Below are positions 1-8,628 of a DNA stretch of 64,000 bases, piece by piece (position 1 is the stretch's first letter; each line of letters begins with the position of its first letter). Below the pieces are notes generated by a model. It was not told where the DNA came from, did not search any database, and was given only the letters and a program-made list of their open reading frames with translations. Location: NCBI GenBank assembly GCA_003343905.1, contig QAKI01000066.1, forward strand, positions 1 to 64,000. Direction: 5' to 3'. The DNA comes from Subdoligranulum variabile. GTDB lineage: Bacteria; Bacillota; Clostridia; Oscillospirales; Ruminococcaceae. The position numbers were made by a program, and so were the translations under genes.

Positions 1-305
1 ACCTCTCAGTCCGGCTACCAATCGTCGCCTTGGTGGGCCGTTACCTCACCAACTAGCTAATTGGACGCGAGTCCATCCTGAAGCGAATAAATCCTTTTCC
101 CGCTATGCCATGCGGCACCGTGGGCTTATGCGGTATTAGCAGTCGTTTCCAACTGTTGTCCCCCACTCCAGGGCAGGTTACTCACGCGTTACTCACCCGT
201 TCGCCACTAAGTTTGAAAAAGCAAGCTCTCTCAAACTCCGTTCGACTTGCATGTGTTAGGCGCGCCGCCAGCGTTCGTCCTGAGCCAGGATCAAACTCTT
301 TATAA
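1..305 (-). rRNA. 16S ribosomal RNA, 5' part (partial)
   Basis: The reverse complement holds the universal 16S 5' signature (AGAGTTTGATCCTGGCTCAG, about 279-298) followed by GACGAACGCTGGCGGC. The gene runs off the left edge of the window, so only about the first 300 nt are present. The mature 5' end near 305 is estimated by analogy with other 16S genes. It is transcribed leftward from the promoters at 504-799. Confidence 0.97.
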
Positions 306-503
306 AATGGTATTAAATCACTTTATAAGTGTTTAATCTTGTAAATCACTCAGACACAATCGCTTGCGTCCTGTTTGAATTACTTGTAATTTTGGAATTG
401 ATTTCCGTGGGTTTCCAAACCCACGTTCAAGGTTCCACAAGTTTCAGTTTTGTTCAATTTTCAAGGTCCTGTTCGCTGTCCGCTCTCGCGTGACAGCCTA
501 GTT

Positions 504-532
504 ATTATATCTCATTCAGTTCCGTTTGTCAA
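504..532 (-). promoter_or_regulatory. rrn promoter, proximal to 16S
   Basis: On the minus strand TTGACA (plus 527-532) is followed after 17 bp by TATAAT (plus 504-509). Both boxes match the sigma-A consensus perfectly. It lies about 200 bp upstream of the 16S 5' end. Confidence 0.85.
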
Positions 533-657
533 GAACTTTTTTGAGATTTTTTTGAAGTTTTTTTTCGTGAGCCGAAGCTCCCGAAATGCCTTCAAAGGCT
601 GTCGTTATGCGGTTTTCAGCGGCCATCCGTGTCGCTCTCGCGCCGGACAGCTTGACT

Positions 658-686
658 ATAATACCACCCCCGACCTCATTTGTCAA
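658..686 (-). promoter_or_regulatory. rrn promoter, middle
   Basis: Minus-strand TTGACA (plus 681-686), a 17-bp spacer and TATTAT (plus 658-663). This is the second of three stacked promoters in front of the rRNA operon. Confidence 0.75.
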
Positions 687-769
687 CACCTTTTTTCAGT
701 TTTTTTCTACAAATTTTTCAAAGAAAAAGTAAAAGGCCGTTGCACCGTCGTTTCCCAGGTGGTAGGTGT

Positions 770-799
770 ATCATACCATAGAGATCCTATCCCTGTCAA
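770..799 (-). promoter_or_regulatory. rrn promoter, distal
   Basis: Minus-strand TTGACA (plus 794-799), an 18-bp spacer and TATGAT (plus 770-775). It lies just beyond the terminator of the spoIIA operon. Apart from these promoters and that terminator, nothing is recognisable between 306 and 910. Confidence 0.7.
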
Positions 800-842
800 T
801 ACAAAAGTCACACTTTTGGTAAGACGCACAAAGCAAAGCTGC

Positions 843-886
843 AAAAAGCGTACAGTATAACGAAGCACTTGTGCCATACCGTACGC
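843..886 (-). terminator. Terminator of the spoIIA operon
   Basis: On the minus strand a hairpin with arms GCGTACGGTAT and ATACTGTACGC (plus 876-886 and 848-858, one G-U pair) is followed directly by TTTTT. It separates sigF from the rRNA promoters. Confidence 0.75.
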
Positions 887-910
887 TTACCTTCTATTCT
901 ATTATAACTG

Positions 911-1606
911 TTATAAAGCAACGTCCTCCCCCAGAAGCTGGCTGCGCATCCATTGCAGGACCTTTCGTTCCCGGCGCGACACCTGCACTTGTGTCGTTCC
1001 CAGCACACGGGCCGTTTCGCTCTGGGTCCGGCCGCCAAAAAAACGAAGCTGGATCATCTGCCGGTCACGGGGCGGCAAACGCTCCATCACTTCGGCCAGG
1101 CCGATCCGATCCGAAAGGCTTTCCTCCGGGGAATCCACCGGGACATCCCATTCCCGCTGGCCGTCCTCATCATCGGTAGGCGTCAGGGACAGCACCGGCA
1201 GCGACGCACGGATCGCCAGCGCGATCTGTTCCGGTGTTGTCTGAAGCGTCTGTGCCAGTTGGGTCACGCCGGGTTCTTTGCCGGTCTTTTTCAAGCAGCG
1301 TTCCCGTTCGGCGCCGATCTTCAGGCTCAGTTCCTTGAGGGATCGGCTGACCTTCACGGTGCCGCCGTCCCGGAACAGCTTTTTGATCTCCCCCAGAATG
1401 ACCGGGACTGCATAGGTGGAGAAACACACCCCGCGGCCGGTATCAAACCCGTCGCACGCCTTGACCAGTCCCAGGCACCCGGCCGCATACAGTTCCTCAT
1501 ATTCAATGCCGCGGCCCTTGAACCGCCCGGCACAGGCGTGGACCAGTCCCAGGTTCTTCTCGATAAATTCTGCACGCGGCAGCGTTTCGATGCTTTGTGC
1601 GGGCAT
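911..1606 (-). CDS. sigF: RNA polymerase sporulation sigma factor SigF
   Basis: A 231-aa sigma-70 family protein that directs the first forespore-specific transcription programme. Region 2 is seen in ELYAAGCLGLVKACDGFD and FSTYAVPVILGEIKK, and region 4 in the C-terminal LPPRDRQMIQLRFF plus the helix-turn-helix QSETARVLGTTQVQVSRRE. The length is close to SpoIIAC proteins. It is the last gene of a three-gene operon behind its anti-sigma factor and the antagonist, which is the diagnostic spoIIA order and separates it from sigG. A strong ribosome site (AAAGGGGGG) precedes the ATG. Confidence 0.93.
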   Translation of the reverse strand: MPAQSIETLPRAEFIEKNLGLVHACAGRFKGRGIEYEELYAAGCLGLVKACDGFDTGRGVCFSTYAVPVILGEIKKLFRDGGTVKVSRSLKELSLKIGAERERCLKKTGKEPGVTQLAQTLQTTPEQIALAIRASLPVLSLTPTDDEDGQREWDVPVDSPEESLSDRIGLAEVMERLPPRDRQMIQLRFFGGRTQSETARVLGTTQVQVSRRERKVLQWMRSQLLGEDVAL

Positions 1607-1637
1607 AGTGATTCCCCCTTTGTGATTATGTAGGGGG

Positions 1638-2072
1638 TCAGGTGCGGGCTTCCAGCCGCTTGGTCAGGGTCACGCGGGTGCCCTTGCCCGGCGTAGAGGA
1701 TACCCGGACCTTGTCCATAAAGCTCTGCATGACCGCAAAGCCCAGGCCCGCCCGTTCCGATGGGTCGCCGGTGGTGTACATCGGTTCCATCGCCTGGGCC
1801 ACATCGGGGATGCCCACCCCGCGGTCACTGATCGTGATGCGCACCAGCCCGCCTTCATACAGGCCGGCGGTCATCGTGATGGGGCCGATCGTGCCCGGAT
1901 AGGCGTGTACGATACAGTTGGTGACTGCCTCCGACACAGCGGTTTTCAGATCCGCCAGTTGGGGCACCGTGGGGTCCAACTGTACAAGGAATGCCGCCAG
2001 CGCCGCACGGGCGAAGCCCTCGTTGACAGAACGGCTGGCGAAAGTGATCTTGACCTGGTTCAGCATTTTCAT
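1638..2072 (-). CDS. spoIIAB: Anti-sigma F factor SpoIIAB (serine kinase)
   Basis: A 144-aa GHKL-fold serine kinase that holds sigma-F inactive and phosphorylates SpoIIAA. The N-box lies in LKTAVSEAVTNCIVHAYPG, the G1 box in ISDRGVGIPD, and the G2 region in GLGFAVMQSFMDKVRV. The start at 2072 was chosen over 2093 because MKMLNQVKITFASRSVNE aligns with the usual SpoIIAB N-terminus and has AGAGGA about 9 nt upstream. An in-frame ATG at 2093 overlaps the stop of spoIIAA. Middle gene of the operon. Confidence 0.93.
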   Translation of the reverse strand: MKMLNQVKITFASRSVNEGFARAALAAFLVQLDPTVPQLADLKTAVSEAVTNCIVHAYPGTIGPITMTAGLYEGGLVRITISDRGVGIPDVAQAMEPMYTTGDPSERAGLGFAVMQSFMDKVRVSSTPGKGTRVTLTKRLEART

Positions 2073-2085
2073 GACGTTCTTCCTC

Positions 2086-2382
2086 TCAGGCATAGGTGAT
2101 ATGCGCCAGATCCAGCATACGGCGCACGGCGGGCGGTGGGTTCTGGATCGTCAGACGGCCGCCCAGCGAGACCACATGCCGGTCACGCCCCAGGATCAGC
2201 CCCACGCCGGAGGAATCCATAAAGGTAACGCCGGAGAAATCCAGCGTCAGCAGTTCGGGCAGGCGGTCATCCACCTGGGCGTCGATCTCCCGCCGCAGCG
2301 CCTGGGCCGCGTGGTGGTCGATCTCGCCGCTCAAATAGGCGGCCAGCGTGCCGCTGCCCGGCACAAAATATACCTTTGCCAT
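2086..2382 (-). CDS. spoIIAA: Anti-sigma F factor antagonist SpoIIAA
   Basis: A 98-aa STAS-domain protein. In its unphosphorylated form it binds SpoIIAB and frees sigma-F in the forespore. The phosphorylation site is visible as the serine pair in TFMDSSGVGLILGR. The start at 2382 (MAKVYFVPGSGTL) fits the family length and has AAAGGGG upstream; an in-frame ATG at 2409 would add 9 residues. First gene of the spoIIA operon. No clear sigma-H promoter was recognised in the short gap after folC. Confidence 0.92.
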   Translation of the reverse strand: MAKVYFVPGSGTLAAYLSGEIDHHAAQALRREIDAQVDDRLPELLTLDFSGVTFMDSSGVGLILGRDRHVVSLGGRLTIQNPPPAVRRMLDLAHITYA

Positions 2383-2449
2383 AGAGGTCGTCCCCTTTTC
2401 CATCAGCATCCGGCGGCGGCAAGGCCCGCAGCCGCCGAAGCAGGCTTGT

Positions 2450-2485
2450 ACAACAAAAAGCCTGTATCTTTACGATACAGGCTTT
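2450..2485 (-). terminator. Terminator downstream of folC
   Basis: A perfect 12-bp hairpin, AAAGCCTGTATC (2457-2468) and GATACAGGCTTT (2474-2485) with a 5-nt loop. On the minus strand it runs into a T-tract, so it ends folC transcription before the spoIIA operon. Confidence 0.8.
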
Positions 2486-2520
2486 GCCGTAAATATTTTG
2501 TTGGAACAGGGCGGCAGAAA

Positions 2521-3819
2521 TTATTTTTCTGCTTCTTTGAGGAGCCAGGGGCGCGCTTCGGCCGCAAGATAGAGCGAACCGCACACCACGACCCCGGCCA
2601 GGTTGTTCTCCTCCGCGTAGCGCACGGCGGCACGCAGGGCTTCCGGCACGCCGGGGGCCGCTTCGGCATCCATATGGAAACGCGCTTCTTTTTGCAGGTC
2701 TGCACCGCTCAATGCGCGCGGGCAGTCCGGGGTGACGGTATAGACCTTGGCAAAGGCGGGTGCCAGCACTTCCAGCATGGTCTTGTAGTCCTTGTCCGCC
2801 AGCATACCGAATACACCCACGAGATTTTCCTCGTAGCGGGCTTTTTGGAGGGTCTCGGCCAGCGCGCGGGCGCCGTCGGGGTTGTGGCAGCCGTCCAGCA
2901 GCAACAGCGGGCGGCGGCGCAACACTTCGATCCGGGCAGGCATACGCGCGGACGCCAACCCCTGCAGGATGGCATCATCCGAGATCTCATAGCCATATTC
3001 CCGCCAGAGCGCCAGCGCGATCTCCACCGCCATGGCGGCATGGTTGGCCTGATGTGCGCCGGGCAGACCCAGCGCCACCTGATACCCGCCGTAATCCACG
3101 CGGTTTTCCAGCCGTTTGCCCGGCAGACGGCGGATGTCGTCTTTTTCCGGCGTGATGATGCTGGTATGCGCTTCAGCTGCGGCGGTCAGGATCGGCCCCA
3201 TAGCTTCCACAGGCTGGTCGGGGTAGCATACCACCGTGCAGCCTTCCTTGATGATACCGGCTTTTTCGGCCGCGATCTTATCCAGCGTATCGCCCAGCAA
3301 TTCCATGTGGTCGTACCCGATGCGGGTGATGGCCGCCACCAGCGTGTGCGGAACGGCATTGGTCGCGTCAAAACGGCCGCCGAGACCGGTCTCCAGCACC
3401 ACAAGGTCGCACTTTTCCCGCGCGAACCACAGCAGCGCCAGGGCGGTGATCACCTCAAACTGGACGGGGCTCTCGCCGCCCTCCTGCCGGATCTGTTCCA
3501 CGGCGTCCAGCACCTTGCCGGTCAGCGACGCCAGGGTGCGCGGGGGGATCATCTCGCCGTCGATCTGGAAGCGTTCCCGGAAATCCACCACATAGGGGCT
3601 GATCGTCAGCCCCGTCTTGTACCCGGCTGCCGTCAGGATGGCCGCCGTCATGGCCGCCAGGCTGCCCTTGCCGTTGGTGCCTGCAATGTGGATGCATTGC
3701 AGTTCTGCCTCCGGGTTGCCCAGATGGGCCAGCAGGTTCTTCATGCGGTCCAGCCCCGGCTTGCCGCCGCCCAGGCGCGGCAGCGCGTGCAGTGCTTCGA
3801 TTGCTTGTTGGGTCGTCAT
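2521..3819 (-). CDS. folC: Folylpolyglutamate synthase / dihydrofolate synthase FolC
   Basis: A 432-aa Mur-ligase-fold enzyme that adds glutamate to (dihydro)folates using ATP. The P-loop is HIAGTNGKGSLAAM near residue 50. The folate-binding region and Mur-type centre include VLETGLGGRFDATNA and ITRIGYDHMELLGDTL. The C-terminal Mur ligase domain carries LLLDGCHNPDGARAL. Length is typical. The start codon overlaps the stop of the upstream VanZ-like gene, so the two are probably co-transcribed. Confidence 0.95.
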   Translation of the reverse strand: MTTQQAIEALHALPRLGGGKPGLDRMKNLLAHLGNPEAELQCIHIAGTNGKGSLAAMTAAILTAAGYKTGLTISPYVVDFRERFQIDGEMIPPRTLASLTGKVLDAVEQIRQEGGESPVQFEVITALALLWFAREKCDLVVLETGLGGRFDATNAVPHTLVAAITRIGYDHMELLGDTLDKIAAEKAGIIKEGCTVVCYPDQPVEAMGPILTAAAEAHTSIITPEKDDIRRLPGKRLENRVDYGGYQVALGLPGAHQANHAAMAVEIALALWREYGYEISDDAILQGLASARMPARIEVLRRRPLLLLDGCHNPDGARALAETLQKARYEENLVGVFGMLADKDYKTMLEVLAPAFAKVYTVTPDCPRALSGADLQKEARFHMDAEAAPGVPEALRAAVRYAEENNLAGVVVCGSLYLAAEARPWLLKEAEK

Positions 3820-4451
3820 TCTTCGGTCTCCTCCTCGTCCTGCCGGGGTTCGGGATTCCCCATGGCCTCCTGTGCGCGGTGCGCCGCGCGGCGGGCCAGA
3901 TATTCATGTTCCTGTTCCTGCCGGGCGCGCCGCAATTCTTCCCGCTCTGCGCGCAGGGCGCGGTTTTCCCGTTTGATGCGCGCAAACGCCATGACCACGC
4001 GCACGATCAGCAGGATGATAAGCGCCACCAGCAGACCGGCCACCACGCCCAGCATGTCGAGCCATACGTCGGTGACCATCGACGTGCGGTTGGGGATGAA
4101 CAGCTGGATGGTCTCATCCATCAGCGCCGTGCACATACCGCCCAGCAGCGGCCAGCTCATGTGCCGCACGAAATGGGCGGTATAGACCCGCAGGCAGAGC
4201 ATCAGCAGGAAGCCTTCGAGGGTAAATTCCAGAAAATGCGCCATCTTGCGGATGGTATGCTCGGAAAGCGGCCCCAGATGCAGGTGGCCCAGCGTTTCGT
4301 TGACGGCCTGCATGGCCGCCTGGCTGCGCAGCGAGGACTCGGCCCCCGTCTGCAGCGAGTTATGGAAAATATAGGCGATGCAGCCCAGCAGCGCCACGGT
4401 GAAAACGATCCGAAACAGGATCACCAACGGGCTTATTTTTTGTGTTTGCAT
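3816..4451 (-). CDS. VanZ-like family membrane protein
   Basis: A 211-aa protein with about four hydrophobic segments. The VanZ-like core is RKMAHFLEFTLEGFLLML followed by TALMDETIQLFIPNRTS and VTDVWLDMLGVVAG. VanZ itself gives low-level teicoplanin resistance; most homologues have no assigned function. After the last membrane segment there is an extra charged, coiled-coil-like cytoplasmic tail of about 60 residues (RENRALRAEREELRRARQEQ...). Its stop overlaps the folC start. Confidence 0.85.
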   Translation of the reverse strand: MQTQKISPLVILFRIVFTVALLGCIAYIFHNSLQTGAESSLRSQAAMQAVNETLGHLHLGPLSEHTIRKMAHFLEFTLEGFLLMLCLRVYTAHFVRHMSWPLLGGMCTALMDETIQLFIPNRTSMVTDVWLDMLGVVAGLLVALIILLIVRVVMAFARIKRENRALRAEREELRRARQEQEHEYLARRAAHRAQEAMGNPEPRQDEEETEE

Positions 4452-4489
4452 ACTGCTCCTTACTCTATGTTACTCCTCTATAACTTGAT

Positions 4490-4518
4490 ATTATAGCACC
4501 CGTACCGCCATACCGCAA
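4490..4518 (-). promoter_or_regulatory. Promoter for the vanZ-like/folC unit
   Basis: Minus-strand TTGCGG (plus 4513-4518), a 17-bp spacer and TATAAT (plus 4490-4495), which is also an extended -10 (TGC before it). It lies about 40 bp upstream of the start codon. Between here and 4788 no gene is seen. Confidence 0.65.
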
Positions 4519-4788
4519 TAGAACCGGCGCAAAACCCGCCATGCGGGGGCTGCACTGGCAGCCGGGCGGGGTGGGACGAAGGGACGGTCTTCAAACGGCT
4601 GCCGCATACAGCCCTACCTATAATAGTATCCCCCTGCCGCAAATGGCAACGTCACGGCCGGCGAAGTTTCCGCCGCGCAGAGGATCCTACCCATCGCATA
4701 TGCACAGGCTGCCGGGAAACACCGCCCTGCCTGTCCTCTCACGGCATATCTTCCCCAAAGCAGGCCCCCATCTTTTGCCACGAAATAC

Positions 4789-4817
4789 TTGACAAGCCGT
4801 TGCGGGTGCGGTAGGAT
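4789..4817 (+). promoter_or_regulatory. Promoter of the valS T-box leader
   Basis: TTGACA (4789-4794), a 17-bp spacer and TAGGAT (4812-4817), immediately upstream of the T-box leader RNA. Confidence 0.75.
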
Positions 4818-4829
4818 ACATACTATAAA

Positions 4830-5102
4830 ATGCAGCGAACAGGAGTGCGCTTTGCCCTGCCTTTGCAGAGAGCCGGCGTCGGGTGCAAGTCCGGCAGAGC
4901 AGGCAAAGAGGCTGTCGCCTGGGAGCAGGCGCGGTGAACGGGAGGGTTTCTTCCGCCAGCCGCGCACGGGTTTGCCGCCGTTATCCGGCAGGCGGGGGGT
5001 TCCCTGCCGCAAAGCGGCCTTTACCAAAAGGCAACTTGGGTGGTACCGCGACTTGAAACGTGTTTCAGGCCGTCCCATGATCGTTCATGGGGCGGCTTTT
5101 TT
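4830..5102 (+). promoter_or_regulatory. T-box leader (tRNA-sensing riboswitch) of valS
   Basis: The invariant T-box GGGTGGTACCGCG is at 5038-5050. Stem I features are present: AGAGAGCCGG followed by GGGTGCAAGTCCGGC (about 4867-4885). A GTC triplet at 4914-4916 on the 3' side of stem I is a candidate valine specifier, though its exact place in the loop was not modelled. The element ends in a terminator with arms 5069-5080 and 5085-5096 and a T-run at 5097-5102. In this class uncharged tRNA-Val pairs with the T-box and prevents termination, raising valS expression. Confidence 0.93.
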
Positions 5103-5170
5103 GTTTGCCGAAAAGGCAGCCCCACGGCACACCGCCCGGCCCGCCGGGCAAAAAAGCAGGAGGTTTTACT

Positions 5171-7876
5171 ATGCCGAAAGAACTGGCCAAACAGTACGCG
5201 CCCCAGGGCGCCGAAGATCGCATCTATCAAAACTGGTGCGACAAAGGGTACTTCCATACCCGCATCGACCGCAGCAAAAAGCCCTTCACCATCGTGATGC
5301 CGCCGCCGAACGTCACCGGCCAGCTCCACATGGGCCACGCCATGGACGAGACCTGGCAGGACATCCTGATCCGCTACAAGCGCATGCAGGGCTACGCCGC
5401 CCTGTGGGTGCCCGGCACCGACCACGCTTCCATTGCCACCGAGGCCAAGGTCGTGGCGAAAATGCGGGAAGAGGGCCTGACCAAAGAGATGGTGGGCCGC
5501 GACGGCTTCCTGGAACGCGCCTGGGACTGGAAAAACACCTACGGCAACCGCATCGTCAGCCAGCTGAAGAAGCTGGGCTGCTCCTGCGACTGGCAGCGCG
5601 AGCGCTTCACGATGGACGAGGGCTGCTCCGATGCCGTCAAGGAAGTGTTCGTCCGCCTGTACGATCAGGGCCTGATCTACCGCGGCAACCGCATGGTCAA
5701 CTGGTGCCCCCACTGCAACACCTCCATTTCGGACGCCGAGGTGGAGTATGAAGCCAAAGAGGGCAGCTTCTGGCACCTGCTGTACAAAGTCAAAGAGACC
5801 GGCGAAACGCTGGAACTGGCCACCACCCGCCCTGAGACCATGCTGGGCGACACCGCCGTAGCCATCAACCCCGAGGACCCGCGCTACGCCCACCTGCACG
5901 GCTGCCATGTGATCCTGCCGCTGCTGGGCCGGGAACTGCCCATCGTCTGCGACGAGCACGCCGACATGGAAAAGGGCACCGGCGTGGTCAAGATCACCCC
6001 CGCCCATGACCCCAACGACTTTGAGGTGGGCAAGCGCCACGACCTGCCCATGATCCGCGTGCTGACCTACGACGGCCACATGACCGGCGCAGCGGACAAG
6101 GCTGCCGCCGATGCCGAGCGCGCCGCGGGCCGCGCGGCCGCCGACGAGCCGGAAGTGCTGGACTGCGGCAAGTACGCGGGCATGACCGCCATGGAAGCAC
6201 GCAAGGCGATCCTGGCCGACCTGGAAGCCTGCGGCGCCCTGAAAGAGACCGAGAGCATCACCCACGACGTGGGCACCTGCTACCGCTGCCATTCAGTCAT
6301 TGAGCCGATGGTCTCCAAGCAGTGGTTCGTCAAGATGGAACCGCTGGCAAAGCCCGCCATCGAGAGCGTCGAAAAGGGCGACATCAAATTCGTGCCCGAA
6401 CGCTTCACCAAGAACTATATCAACTGGATGAAGGGCGGCCGCGACTGGTGCATCAGCCGTCAGTTGTGGTGGGGCCACCAGATCCCGGCCTGGTACTGCG
6501 ACGACTGCGGCGCCACCGTGGTCGCCAAGGAAGCCCCCGCCGTCTGCCCCAAGTGCGGCAGCGCGCACCTGACCCAGGACCCCGACACGCTGGACACCTG
6601 GTTCAGCTCCGCTCTGTGGCCCTTCTCCACGCTGGGCTGGCCCAAGGCGACCGAGGATTACGACTACTTCTACCCCACCAGCACGCTGGTGACCGGGTAT
6701 GACATCATCGGCTTCTGGGTGTCGCGCATGATCTTCTCCGGCCTGGCCTACACCGGCAAGGCCCCCTTCGACACCGTGCTGATCCACGGCATCGTCCGGG
6801 ACAGCCAGGGCCGCAAGATGTCCAAGAGCCTGGGCAACGGCATCGACCCGCTGGAAGTTATCGACCAGTACGGTGCCGACGCGCTGCGCATGATGCTGAT
6901 CGTGGGTTCCACCGCCGGCAACGATATGCGCTACAGCGACGAGAAAGTCACCGCCAGCCGCAACTTTGCCAACAAGCTGTGGAACGCCGCCCGCTTTGTG
7001 CTGATGAACCTGCCGGAGGACTTTGCCCCCGGCATGCCCGACGAGGCGCTGCTGGACATGAGCGACAAGTGGGTGCTGTCCGAACTGGCGAAAGTAGCCG
7101 CCGAAGCCACCGCCAACCTGGACAAGTACGAACTGGGTCTGGCCGCCGAAAAGATCGAGGACTTCATCTGGGAAGTGTACTGCGACTGGTACATCGAGAT
7201 CTGCAAGTCCCGCCTGAACAGCGAGGACGCCGCCCAGGCCGACACCGCCCGCAAGGTGCTGGTCTATGTGCTGGACAAGGCGCTCAAGCTGCTGCACCCC
7301 TTCATGCCCTTCGTCACCGAGGAGATCTACCAGGCCCTGCCCGGCAGCGGCGAGACCATCATGCTCGAGACCTGGCCCGGCAACCTGGATATGCCCGTCT
7401 GGGCCGACGAGTGCGCCGACTTTGAAAAGCTGATGGACTATATCAAGGCCGTGCGCGCCATGCGCAGCGAGATGAACGTCCACCCGGCGAAAAAGACCAC
7501 CATGGTCATCGAGACTTCCGCCCCCGCGGCCTTCGAGAAAGGCGGCGCCTACCTGGCGCGGTTCGCCTTTGCCACCGACGTGACGCTGACCGCCCACTAC
7601 GACGGCCCCACCGAGGGCATGGTGACGGTAGCCACCCCCGACGCCCGCGGCTTTATCCCGATGATGGAACTGATCGACCGGGAGAAAGAACTGGCCCGCC
7701 TGAACAAGGAACTGGCAAAGGCCGAAAAAGAGACCGCCATGTTCCAGAATCAGCTCAACAATCCCAAATTTGTGGAGAAAGCCCCCGCCAAGCTGGTGGA
7801 GGATACCCGCGCCAAGCTGGCCGCCGCCGAAGAAAAGGCTGCCAAGATCCGGCAGTCCATCGCGGCGCTGGGCTGA
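5171..7876 (+). CDS. valS: Valyl-tRNA synthetase
   Basis: A 901-aa class Ia aminoacyl-tRNA synthetase. The HIGH-type motif is PPPNVTGQLHMGHAM near residue 40 and the second ATP-binding motif is GRKMSKSLGNGIDP. An editing domain lies between them, and a C-terminal coiled-coil arm (LIDREKELARLNKELAKAEK...) is typical of ValRS. The start at 5171 is fixed by AGGAGG at 5158-5163; the open frame continues upstream into the leader but has no start with a ribosome site. Control by the T-box is expected. Confidence 0.97.
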   Translation: MPKELAKQYAPQGAEDRIYQNWCDKGYFHTRIDRSKKPFTIVMPPPNVTGQLHMGHAMDETWQDILIRYKRMQGYAALWVPGTDHASIATEAKVVAKMREEGLTKEMVGRDGFLERAWDWKNTYGNRIVSQLKKLGCSCDWQRERFTMDEGCSDAVKEVFVRLYDQGLIYRGNRMVNWCPHCNTSISDAEVEYEAKEGSFWHLLYKVKETGETLELATTRPETMLGDTAVAINPEDPRYAHLHGCHVILPLLGRELPIVCDEHADMEKGTGVVKITPAHDPNDFEVGKRHDLPMIRVLTYDGHMTGAADKAAADAERAAGRAAADEPEVLDCGKYAGMTAMEARKAILADLEACGALKETESITHDVGTCYRCHSVIEPMVSKQWFVKMEPLAKPAIESVEKGDIKFVPERFTKNYINWMKGGRDWCISRQLWWGHQIPAWYCDDCGATVVAKEAPAVCPKCGSAHLTQDPDTLDTWFSSALWPFSTLGWPKATEDYDYFYPTSTLVTGYDIIGFWVSRMIFSGLAYTGKAPFDTVLIHGIVRDSQGRKMSKSLGNGIDPLEVIDQYGADALRMMLIVGSTAGNDMRYSDEKVTASRNFANKLWNAARFVLMNLPEDFAPGMPDEALLDMSDKWVLSELAKVAAEATANLDKYELGLAAEKIEDFIWEVYCDWYIEICKSRLNSEDAAQADTARKVLVYVLDKALKLLHPFMPFVTEEIYQALPGSGETIMLETWPGNLDMPVWADECADFEKLMDYIKAVRAMRSEMNVHPAKKTTMVIETSAPAAFEKGGAYLARFAFATDVTLTAHYDGPTEGMVTVATPDARGFIPMMELIDREKELARLNKELAKAEKETAMFQNQLNNPKFVEKAPAKLVEDTRAKLAAAEEKAAKIRQSIAALG

Positions 7877-7906
7877 TCCTGTACGCAGGAAAGGAGTTGT
7901 GCGATC

Positions 7907-8491
7907 ATGGAAACCGGAATGACCCGCGCGCAGGCCTGGGACCTGCTGCGCCAATATAACGAGGAACCGTTCCACCTGCAGCACGCGCTGACGGTGGAAG
8001 CCGTGATGCGCTGGTTCGCCAACGAACTGGGCTACGGCGCGGACGCAGATTTCTGGGCCCTGTGCGGCCTGCTGCATGACGTGGACTTTGAGCGTTGGCC
8101 CGAACAGCACTGCGCCAAAGCCGCCGAACTGCTGCCCGCCGCCGGTGCCAGCGAAGCCCTGACCCATGCCGTCTGCTGCCATGGCTACGGCCTTTGCAGC
8201 GATGTGCGCCCCGAGCACGAGATGGAAAAGGTGCTGTTCGCCACCGACGAACTGACCGGCCTGATCGGCGCGGCTGCCAAGATGCGCCCCAGCAAAAGCT
8301 GCACCGATATGGAACTTTCCAGTCTGAAGAAGAAGTTCAAGGACAAGAAGTTCGCTGCCGGATGCTCCCGCGACGTGATCCGTCAGGGCGCCGAGATGCT
8401 GGGCTGGGAACTGGACACGCTGCTGGACCGCACGCTGCAGGCGATGCGCGCCAGCGAAGCGGACGTGCAGGCCGCCATGCAGGCGTTGTAA
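7907..8491 (+). CDS. HD-domain protein (predicted phosphohydrolase)
   Basis: A 194-aa HD-domain protein. The metal-binding signature is visible as LCGLLHDVDFERWPEQH, with a further histidine in AVCCHGYGL. Such proteins hydrolyse phosphomonoesters or nucleotides; the substrate here cannot be told. It starts 30 nt after valS behind AAAGGAG, so it may be read through from valS. A strong terminator follows. Confidence 0.8.
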   Translation: METGMTRAQAWDLLRQYNEEPFHLQHALTVEAVMRWFANELGYGADADFWALCGLLHDVDFERWPEQHCAKAAELLPAAGASEALTHAVCCHGYGLCSDVRPEHEMEKVLFATDELTGLIGAAAKMRPSKSCTDMELSSLKKKFKDKKFAAGCSRDVIRQGAEMLGWELDTLLDRTLQAMRASEADVQAAMQAL

Positions 8492-8511
8492 TTCATCTTT
8501 TCACACACGAC

Positions 8512-8547
8512 CGGGCGGCGCCCTGTACAGGGGCGCCGCCCGATTCG
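8512..8547 (+). terminator. Terminator after the HD-domain gene
   Basis: A perfect 12-bp GC-rich hairpin, CGGGCGGCGCCC (8512-8523) and GGGCGCCGCCCG (8531-8542), followed by a weak T-tract. The opposing XRE gene's frame-shifted tail would stop just inside it at 8549. Confidence 0.75.
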
Positions 8548-8628
8548 TTTATCCTTTCCAGATTTTTTGGAATAGTTTCTGCTTGGCGATCAGAAATCTT
8601 GGCCCCACCCGGCTGGTCATCAGTACGC

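Noticed and set aside
1918..4185. A 755-aa plus-strand frame opposite spoIIAA/folC/vanZ
   Set aside because: It is the antisense shadow of GC-rich genes: no ribosome site, no family resemblance, His/Gln/Arg-biased composition. The similar long frames opposite valS, the ABC permease, the dehydratase and metN were rejected for the same reason.
4541..4792. An 83-aa frame in the gap before the valS leader
   Set aside because: No ribosome site, Pro/Arg-rich shadow-like composition, and it runs into the valS promoter.
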